A stretch of DNA of 14,057 bases from Hemicentrotus pulcherrimus (lineage: Eukaryota; Echinodermata; Echinoidea; Camarodonta; Strongylocentrotidae): contig BEXV01002764.1 in assembly GCA_003118195.1 (NCBI GenBank), forward strand, positions 30,401 to 44,457, in the 5' to 3' direction. This document shows, in pieces, positions 8,271 through 14,057 of this stretch (positions are counted from its first letter, which is position 1; every line of letters begins with the position of its first letter). The notes under the pieces were generated by a model that was not told where the DNA came from, did not search any database, and saw only the letters and a program-made list of their open reading frames with translations. Made by a program: the position numbers and the translations under genes.

Positions 8271-8630
8271 TATCGGTAATTGTATTTTACTTTGCAACGT
8301 TCGGTCTTTGTATAGTACTTTTGATGCTTGTTGAAGCATGACTTTCTCTGTCCTATGTTTATTCCAGATCTCTTGAGTTTATCTTGTCCAGTCTTCAAGG
8401 AACCCAAGGCTCCTTTAAAACGTGAAGACACGCAAGGAACCGACCTATGACGTCAGCAGGATGCCTTGATAGAAAGGTATTAATACTTGTTGTTGCATCT
8501 CGAACTCGAAGCTGATGGATTCAGATGGAGAGGGAAGTGTTCATCCTATTGTGGTAACTGTAGGAAACGATACAGTTTGGAATACGTGTCCTCACATTTA
8601 ATCTCAAGACGTGCAATTATGCCGCTCATC

Positions 8631-8778
8631 AGGGGCGTTTCACAAAACATGTCATCCGTGACAAATGACAGTTTTTGTTAAAAGCTACTGAAATCCTTGC
8701 TCCTGATTGGTTATCAGCAGATTTGGCACTGATTTTTGTCATTCGTCATTGAAAAAAGGCTTTGTGAAACGGGTCCCT
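8631..8778. mobile_element. 148-bp MITE with GTTTCACAAA termini
   Basis: The left terminus AGGGGCGTTTCACAAAAC (8631-8648) matches the reverse complement of the right terminus, AGGGACCCGTTTCACAAAGC (8759-8778), except for small gaps and single substitutions. The interior contains CCTGATTGGTTATCAGCAGA, resembling the GATTGGCTGAGAGCAAA block of the 1137-1227 fragment. This is the only copy of this broad family in the window with both ends recognisable. Non-coding. No clear target duplication is visible. Confidence 0.7.
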
Positions 8779-9075
8779 GGACAATAGTCCCCTTCTGACA
8801 GATATCCCCCGACCAGATAGACGTAACCCTGGCAACCATCCCCTAGAACCTCAGGACAAAACCCCTAAACCATGCTGTCTTTAAAGCCCCACTGTACTAC
8901 TTGTATCTACTTGCTCCCTCTATATAGAAAACGATGTCTATTCGGTGACCATTGGTCCCCCACGACCCTCTTTTCCTTATGTTAATTGACAGCTGAGTTG
9001 ATGAGATAGCCACCTGTCAGTGACGATCTCTCTTATCCAAACTAGTACAGACGTCTTTAAAATATCAACCTTTTG

Positions 9076-9100
9076 CTCTCTCTCTCTCTCTCTCTCTCTC
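9076..9100. repeat. (CT)n microsatellite
   Basis: An uninterrupted CT dinucleotide run of 25 bases. Confidence 0.97.
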
Positions 9101-9186
9101 AAAGCTAATAATGTAGTACAACTCCGACTATACTGTGTTATTAAGGTAATGAATTCCCTGTAATGCTAGAGCGCCACAGTGTCAGC

Positions 9187-9270
9187 CATGCTAAAGCCGG
9201 AGTAATAATAGCTGTAAAGCGCCATGAGTTTCAAGTCTGACTGACAATAGCACTTTACAAGAACCTACTA
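9187..9270 (+). mobile_element. SINE 3' tail fragment
   Basis: CATGCTAAAGCCGGAGTAATAATAGCTGTAAAGCGCCATGAG resembles the tail of the minus-strand SINE at 4883-5097, which in its own orientation reads ATGCTTGCAGAGCCGGAGTAAT and then ACGCCTTGAGTT. An 11-base exact core (GCCGGAGTAAT, 9196-9206) and a matching GCC-TGAGTT block support homology. No tRNA-like head with box A or B precedes it, so this is a 5'-truncated copy. Confidence 0.5.
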
Positions 9271-9636
9271 TTATTATTATCACTGTTTTTAAATATGTAT
9301 CACTGGAGGCATAATAATTTTATACCAAGTTTCATTCCACGCGTAGCACCCTGATGTTATTCTAGTAAATTAATGGTATACGATAAGTGACTCGAGTAAA
9401 AACAAGGGGTAACTGTATACCGTTAAATCCCAGTAAAAGGGATAGTTGAGTTCTGTTTTCAGACCGCAAATGCCTTCAAAGTGCATGGTTATTGCTCTTA
9501 TTCTTATCTATGACATTTCTAGTACCCTTTCAGAACCTAAAATTGCTATGAAGGCGATTTTAGACCCCAAATTTGCAACATTTAGCCAATACGATCATAC
9601 CAATTTAGTTCCACTTTCAAAAAAATATGGTGACCG

Positions 9637-9663
9637 TTAATTAGTTATCTAATTAAAGATAAC
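9637..9663. repeat. Nested AT-rich inverted repeats with TAATTA cores
   Basis: TTAATTAG (9637-9644) and CTAATTAA (9649-9656) form an inverted repeat around TTAT. GTTATCT (9644-9650) and AGATAAC (9657-9663) form a second one around AATTAA. Two TAATTA words are homeodomain-type sites by sequence only. Function unknown. Confidence 0.5.
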
Positions 9664-10273
9664 CATACATTGGCCGGCTGGTTGTGCGTACTATAACCAT
9701 CAGAAAAATGCCAACAAAAAAAGCCAACATCGGCATTTTTTGTGTTGCGCCCTCTGCAACAGAACTCAACAATCCCTTATTTTTAGGAATATAATAGTTC
9801 TGGGAGACGAGATGCCCGATAATATCCTCATATTTTTCTGTATTTTGGTGAAAATACAGGCCTATATGATTTCTATATCTATGTATGTTTGGTGGCAAGA
9901 TGCCCTCATATATTATTCAATATATCTTATTAAGTGTGTCGATTATTTTTTCAAATTAAAATACCACATTAAACATTTCCTCTTTTTTAGCGCACTCGCT
10001 CTCAAAATGTTAAAACGAATGTGTCCATGCGTCTAAACAAGGCTCTTGACAAGTGCCAGAATGATGCACAATGAATATGTGATATAGGGATTAAGGGTAT
10101 TGAACATGACACTTTTTAACTCTTAAAAGGGTGCCGTGACTAAAAAAAAAAAAGGTTGACAAACGCTGCCTATTCCAGGTAAGACTAATAAAACTTTCAT
10201 CAGTTCAACTGCTCCATTGAGTAGGAACAAGATAACCTCGTTTTACTGCCATACTAGTTTTTTCAACCCGTTG

Positions 10274-10609
10274 TTTTACCTCCGTACGTTTTAGTTGGCT
10301 TTCAAAGGCACAAGATCAAGAAGAACAAAATATTTTTGAAATTGTATTGAAAGAACTCGAGCTTCTATTCTACTTGCTTTTGTATTTTTGTATTTTTTAA
10401 AATAAATTCTAGGGTGATATACTAAGAGAGAATAGAGCTGTTTTAAATAACCTCCGTAAGTTTTAAATGGCTTACAAATGCACACGATCAAGAAGAACCA
10501 GATATGTTTGAAATTATATTGAAAGAACTCGAGCTTATGTAAAAAAAAAACAAGACATTAATAAATTCTTGGGTGATAATAACCTAAGAGAGATTAATGA
10601 TTTTTAAAC
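10274..10609. repeat. Diverged 172-bp tandem duplication
   Basis: The segment beginning TTTTACCTCCGTACGTTTTA (10274) is repeated at 10446 with an offset of 172 bases. Shared blocks include GATCAAGAAGAAC, TTGAAAGAACTCGAGCTT, AATAAATTCT and CTAAGAGAGA. The copies differ by many substitutions and small indels, so the duplication is old. No coding frame is conserved between them. Confidence 0.85.
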
Positions 10610-10628
10610 CAAGGTTATTGATTGACCG

Positions 10629-10853
10629 GTGATGGTGGATGTGATGATGATGAGGACATTGGTTTTTGGTAGTTGTGATATTGAAGATGATGATGACGGG
10701 AATTATGATTATTATGCTTAGTATGGTGGTGATGATGATAATGGTGGTGGTGGTGGTGGTGGTGGTAATGACGATGGTAATAATGGTGATAATACTCGTA
10801 GTAATGGTAGTAATGGTGATGGTGGTGGTGATGATGGTGATGGTGATGACGAG
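10629..10853. repeat. GAT/GGT-rich imperfect microsatellite
   Basis: About 225 bases of interspersed GATGAT, GGTGAT and GGT units, with a pure (GGT)8 run at 10743-10766. A 69-codon frame through it is almost all Met and Val and is a translation artefact. The GGT run could in principle form a two-tier G-quadruplex on the plus strand. Confidence 0.9.
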
Positions 10854-10963
10854 GCCTCTGATTATGGGGATCTAAATCATCTCGATTACTAAAGCGGATA
10901 CAAAAATGGGTTGAATATTAAATATAATTTCCAAACCATTCATTATTATCATTAGATTTCTCT

Positions 10964-11100
10964 GGGCCCTGTTTTATAAAAACTTTTGTTAAAATCAATA
11001 ACAAGTGTTACATTTCTACAACAAATTTGCTCGCAGCAAATCAAATGCTTCGTTATCACTAACTTCTATCAGTTATTGTAACTTGTTATCATTATTAAAG
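10964..11100 (+). mobile_element. MITE fragment, same family as 1137-1227
   Basis: It begins GGGCCCTGTTTTATAAAAAC and continues through AATAACAAGTGTTACATTTC to ACAAATTTGCTCGCAGCAAA. This parallels the reverse complement of 1137-1227 block by block. A later GTTATTGTAACTTGTTATC partly mirrors the AATAACAAGTGTTAC block. The expected right terminus (AAACAGGGCC) was not found, so the copy is incomplete. Confidence 0.6.
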
Positions 11101-11287
11101 TTATCAATATCAATATTAATACTATCATCATTTTTATTATTATTTATCTGTCGATTATACGGCGCTTTCAAAATATTATTTAAAAAGTTAGTAAACAAAA
11201 TATGGCAACAATTTTAAATAGACACAAATGCACCAGACCGGGCGGACTCGAAAGGATTAGCTCAACTAAATATCAATGAACTCGAGG

Positions 11288-11298
11288 CCCCCCCCCCC
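11288..11298. repeat. C11 homopolymer run
   Basis: Eleven consecutive C residues; a slippage-prone and assembly-sensitive spot. Confidence 0.95.
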
Positions 11299-11442
11299 TT
11301 CCTATGAGTGCAGTGCACAAGTATCTATAACAAAAAATAATGATTTACATCATAAAATGTATTACAAAAGATTGGAGATTCGAATACGTTACACATAGAC
11401 ATACATGATAAACCCGACATAATACAGTCACAGAGGGTAGTC

Positions 11443-11737
11443 CTGGGGAGTGTGTCACAAAGACTAAGATCGACTCTCAGTTGGACTTAAATAAGACAGC
11501 CCATTCATGCCACTGGTTGCTCTCACCATTGGTCTTTCAATTATGATCTTTAGATAATATTTTTTCCTTCAACAATGAATTATCAAAATGCTCAATGCTA
11601 TAGATGTGTGGTCATGATTTGTACGTCCCTTGAGAGGCCATTGTCAGTAAACAGTGACAGCAAACAGTGTCATGAATGGCTTGGCATAGTTAAGTCATAC
11701 TTAAAGTCAATCTTAGTCTTCGTGAAACACTCCCCTG
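11443..11737. mobile_element. 295-bp fold-back MITE with roughly 90-bp inverted termini
   Basis: The left arm starts CTGGGGAGTGTGTCACAAAG (11443). The right arm, in reverse complement from 11737, starts CAGGGGAGTGTTTCACGAAG. Matching continues through AGACTAAGAT[CT]GACT and GACTTAA, then CCATTCATG[CA]CACTG and TTGCT[CG]TCAC, reaching about 11533 on the left and 11638 on the right. This leaves a loop of about 105 bases without coding capacity. It is a typical long-TIR non-autonomous DNA element. No clear flanking target duplication. Confidence 0.85.
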
Positions 11738-12154
11738 CACTGTTCTCTTTTTCTTTTTCATATGTCTCAGTGGTGTGCGCGCCTGCTCACATACTTCAAT
11801 AAGTACAATAGAATAACGTACGAGTTTTTGATATCGGGTGCGTTGGATGAGCTCGCGCACGGACTCTAATGCTAATATTTGAAACGACAAGGATCTGGTT
11901 TTAGCACAAGCTTTTAGCACAAGATTGGCCCATACCTATCAAAGAAATCGTATTCAGAACTGAGCATGCGTAATTTGTTCCCCTTTAAATCTTGTCTCGC
12001 ACCTCCAACGGTGAAAGATAAAGCAGTGAAATCCTATGCCTAAAAAAGCAATAAAACCGTTTGATAAGGAACAAGAGTGCCAAGATATGAAAGCAACTTG
12101 ACATAGCCAGCTCAATCATATCGGTCTACAAGCACGGGAATATATTCTACCATC

Positions 12155-13031
12155 ATGTCTGGCGAACTGGGTACAACGGGAGCTCCTAACTGGCTGACCA
12201 ATTCGAGTACTTTGGATTCGTTTACGGAAGGCGTCGATGACATCGTCCCGTCGAGTCCCTACTCCCCCGACGTTGTTATAATATTATCAGTCATCGTAGG
12301 AGTAATCATCTTCATAACCGTCGTCGGTAATCTTCTCGTCGTCGCGGCGTTTTTTACGACTCCGAAACTCCGCACTTACAACAACTATTTCATCCTGGGA
12401 CTCGCCATCGCTGACCTGCTTGTTGGTGCAGTCGACATGCCATTGTTCGCCACCGTCATCATTATGGGACGATGGCCGTTCGGCGAGGTCTTCTGCGACA
12501 TCTTCACTTTTCTCGATCACGCTATCACTCATATCAGTATGCTCCTCGTCACCCTAATCAGCCTCGATCGTTGCGTCGCTGTCTCCGCTCCCTTTTGGCA
12601 TCGTCAACACTGGCGACGACGCTCCCGTGCGATCCTCATCATCGCCATCGGCTACATTATCCCCGTCATCATCTGGCTGCCAGCGACGACTCTTTGGCAG
12701 ATCATCCACGGGAACGAACATCGGCCCTTTCCCAAAGACGTCTGCGAACCTTTGTACTTTCAAAGCGTCGTCGCTGGGTTCGATCTCCCCGTCGCTTACT
12801 TCTTCATCCCGTTCGTTTCAACCGCCGTTCTCTGCGCCAGAATCTACATCGTCATCAAGAAATTCTACAAGGGGCGGAAGCAGCTGAGACTTGCATTGGG
12901 GATTATGCAGTCGACTAACTCTGTAGAGCCACCGAATGAGCCAACGACATCGGTTTCTGTCTCTTCGAAGACGGATGATGTTGGTAAGGAAGACAACAAA
13001 AAGAAAGACATTGGTACAGAGAGCATGAAAG
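12155..13031 (+). CDS. Aminergic-type rhodopsin-family GPCR, first coding exon (TM1-TM5), partial
   Basis: A class A receptor exon of 292 codons plus one base. The ATG is the first Met after an in-frame TAG at 12104. N16 is a glycosylation sequon. TM1 (about 39-65) has N59 (1.50), TM2 has D87 (2.50), then the WPFG loop motif. TM3 has C114 (3.25), D121 (3.32, the amine-binding Asp) and DRC at 138-140 where most relatives have DRY. W174 is 4.50, C197 the loop-2 cysteine, P219 is 5.50, and position 5.58, normally Tyr, is C227. D3.32 plus WLPATTLWQ in TM4 resemble muscarinic and histamine H3-like receptors (WAPAILFWQ in muscarinic). The ligand is probably a biogenic amine or choline ester, but this is inference. 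The exon ends in the Ser/Lys-rich third intracellular loop at AAAG|GTATGT, phase 1. TM6-TM7 are not in the window. Reading through the donor stops inside a SINE at about 13130. The exon is GC-richer than its surroundings. Confidence 0.88.
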
Positions 13032-13097
13032 GTATGTTGACAAGGTGTTATAAAACAATTTATTCAAAATTGCTTTTGATGATTGACTTACTCTATT

Positions 13098-13127
13098 CAC
13101 TGAGCCACCGGGCATGGTGGCTCAGTG
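13098..13127. repeat. 12-bp perfect hairpin at the SINE 5' end
   Basis: CACTGAGCCACC (13098-13109) is the exact reverse complement of GGTGGCTCAGTG (13116-13127), with a 6-base loop GGGCAT. The right arm is the SINE's box A region, so the left arm is an inverted copy of it. Confidence 0.95.
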
Positions 13128-13340
13128 GATAGAGCGCCCGCCTCATGAACGAGAGGTCGTGGGTTCGAACCCCGGCCGGGTCATACCGAAGATTTATAAT
13201 AACAACGGGACCTTCTGCCTTCTAGCTAGGCGCTCAGCATATAAGATTGGAGAAGAGTAGTAATAACATATTATGTTTTGCAGGGCCCGCTGGAAGAGCA
13301 GTTTCATAACTGAAGTGGCTACCCTGGGTAAATAAAACGT
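13110..13340 (+). mobile_element. tRNA-derived SINE in the GPCR intron
   Basis: The head is tRNA-like: box A TGGCTCAGTGG (13118-13128), a D-arm-like GGCTC...GAGC, an anticodon-arm-like CCTC...GAGG, and box B GGTTCGAACCC (13162-13172), 33 bases after box A. Both Pol III boxes match consensus, so this copy could be transcribed. The tRNA-unrelated body includes GGGCCCGCTGGAAGAGCAGT and ACTGAAGTGGCTACCCTGGG, ending in GTAAATAAAACG and an ATT-rich tail. I recognise this arrangement as common in echinoderm genomes, from memory. It is not a functional tRNA gene because it lacks proper acceptor-stem pairing and is embedded in the SINE body. Confidence 0.85.
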
Positions 13341-13344
13341 TATT

Positions 13345-13376
13345 ATTATATTTCATATGTATTATATTTCATATGT
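13345..13376. repeat. 16-bp tandem duplication after the SINE tail
   Basis: ATTATATTTCATATGT occurs twice in direct succession (13345-13360 and 13361-13376), directly after the SINE's ATT-rich tail. Confidence 0.9.
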
Positions 13377-14026
13377 ATTGTAATTTATAGTTTTTTTTTC
13401 TTCTTGCCATTTCTTGTTTTGTTTAACATGTAATTGTTCATCACTGTATTGTGTTTGCTATCATAATCTCGCTTAGAGACTTTGGAGGTAAGCGCTTTAT
13501 GAGCACCGTTTTTATAATTATTTATCATTCTAGATTGTAAAGAAATTGTAATCAAAATCAATACCAACACATGCATGTGTTATAGCCAAAGGGAAATAAA
13601 TGTTTCAAATGTATTTCTATTATTGTGAGTGAGGAGTTCCACTCTATTCTTTTAAAATAAAATGTTACATGTTATTGGTGTCGACCCTTCATGAGAGAAA
13701 AATAACAAAACGAAAAAGAGTAAAGAATTGCAGTAGTAATCCCTTGCCTCAAAACAAACTCCACCTTTCTTTATTGAATCATGCTACTGATAACATAATA
13801 AAAAAAACCTTGCATAACCGGCATTTCACTGTATTGCGCAGTTTTACAATTTTGTAATAATGGGATTATAATTCCTACCTGAAATGAATAGTAAGAAATG
13901 GAACCGACCGAAGTAATCCAAAACTGTTTTGGCGTACATAAATGGTGATATTATTTTAATAGATTTGAAGGATATAAAAAGACAGAGACGAAGATAATAA
14001 GTTGTACGCTGGTAAATTTATACTTA

Positions 14027-14027
<1 letters not shown>

Positions 14028-14057
<30 letters not shown>
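14028..14057. repeat. A30 run at the window edge
   Basis: Thirty A residues run to the last base. It may be the tail of a retroelement or a simple A tract, and the real length beyond the window is unknown. There is no AATAAA in the usual position upstream, which argues against a processed transcript end. Confidence 0.9.

Larger units (their letters stand above)
7755..12154. other. Intergenic region between adaptor gene and GPCR gene
   Basis: About 4.4 kb with no supportable gene on either strand. Frames of 60 to 98 codons are low-complexity or overlap repeats. It holds homopolymer and simple repeats (8214-8270, 9076-9100, 10629-10853, 11288-11298), MITEs (8631-8778, 10964-11100, 11443-11737), a SINE tail (9187-9270) and a 172-bp tandem duplication (10274-10609). 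The 3' UTR of the adaptor gene and the promoter or 5' UTR of the GPCR gene must lie at its ends, but neither boundary can be fixed by eye. Confidence 0.6.
13032..14057 (+). other. Start of the GPCR intron, continuing past the window
   Basis: From donor GTATGT (13032) to the window end I find no TM6 (FxxCWxP) or TM7 (NPxxY) coding stretch in any frame, so the receptor's second half must lie further on. The intron contains a SINE (13110-13340), a 16-bp tandem duplication (13345-13376) and AT-rich sequence. The AATAAA strings at about 13330, 13596 and 13655 lie inside repeat or AT-rich intron and are not convincing polyadenylation signals. Confidence 0.65.

Noticed and set aside
2976..8455. CRE palindromes TGACGTCA at 2976-2983 and 8448-8455
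   Set aside because: One lies in coding sequence and one in intergenic DNA with no promoter nearby; two copies are not notable enough to claim function.
9446..9640. 64-codon frame after a TTTTCAG acceptor-like string
   Set aside because: No donor, partner exon or family match could be found; treated as intergenic.
10666..10875. 69-codon Met/Val-rich frame
   Set aside because: Pure translation of the GAT/GGT microsatellite.
12287..12918. Additional open frames on both strands inside the GPCR exon
   Set aside because: They are shadows of the GC-biased third positions in the receptor frame; only the receptor frame shows family motifs.
13110..13186. A tRNA gene at the GPCR intron start
   Set aside because: Boxes A and B are good, but the acceptor stem does not pair properly and the sequence continues into a SINE body and tail.
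13200..14057. Search for the missing GPCR TM6-TM7 exon in the window
   Set aside because: No frame shows the FxxCWxP or NPxxY motifs; the GGGCCCGCTGG stretch after TTTTGCAG at 13284 is SINE body, not an exon.
1..14057. CRISPR array, prophage, operon or bacterial defence system
   Set aside because: Spliced genes, SINEs and MITEs show a eukaryotic genome; no spaced direct-repeat array or bacterial gene is present.

Overview
This is a eukaryotic genomic window, AT-rich outside the exons, with spliced genes, long introns and many short non-autonomous transposons. The organism is most likely an invertebrate deuterostome, and an echinoderm (sea star or sea urchin type) is my best guess. That guess rests on three things: a divergent aminergic GPCR, tRNA-derived SINEs of a kind I associate with echinoderms, and MITEs with GTTTCAYAAA-type ends. 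No species can be named from the sequence alone.

Layout. 1-2361 is non-coding flank with one MITE fragment. 2362-7754 (+) holds a four-exon gene that I assembled from splice signals and matching phases: exon 1 2362-3138, exon 2 4555-4788, exon 3 6857-7220, and a tiny terminal exon 7699-7754. The model encodes 476 aa. The exon 2/3 junction builds a helical segment that closely resembles the conserved core of the FAM89/LURAP1 leucine-rich adaptor family. The long N-terminus looks disordered and carries a duplicated I[ST]PR[ST]W motif. Intron 2 contains a decayed minus-strand SINE, a 543-bp MITE and a 667-bp GC-rich degenerate decamer array that switches orientation several times. Intron 3 contains a further short inverted-repeat element.

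7755-12154 is intergenic: MITEs, a SINE tail, microsatellites, a 172-bp tandem duplication and a 295-bp fold-back MITE, with no gene that I can support. 12155-13031 (+) is the first coding exon of an aminergic-type rhodopsin-family GPCR covering TM1-TM5 and most of the third intracellular loop. It ends at a GTATGT donor, and TM6-TM7 lie beyond the window. The intron that follows carries a well-preserved tRNA-derived SINE preceded by an inverted copy of its own box A. The window ends in a 30-base A run.

The two genes have no evident functional link. One suggests a cytoskeletal or signalling adaptor and the other a receptor for a biogenic amine or acetylcholine-like ligand. I see no clear undescribed system. 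The most unusual items are the orientation-switching decamer array and its word-level similarity to the neighbouring exon 3, the confinement of TCACGTGAC words to the adaptor gene's exons, the repeated PR[ST]W motif, and the box-A fold-back SINE.
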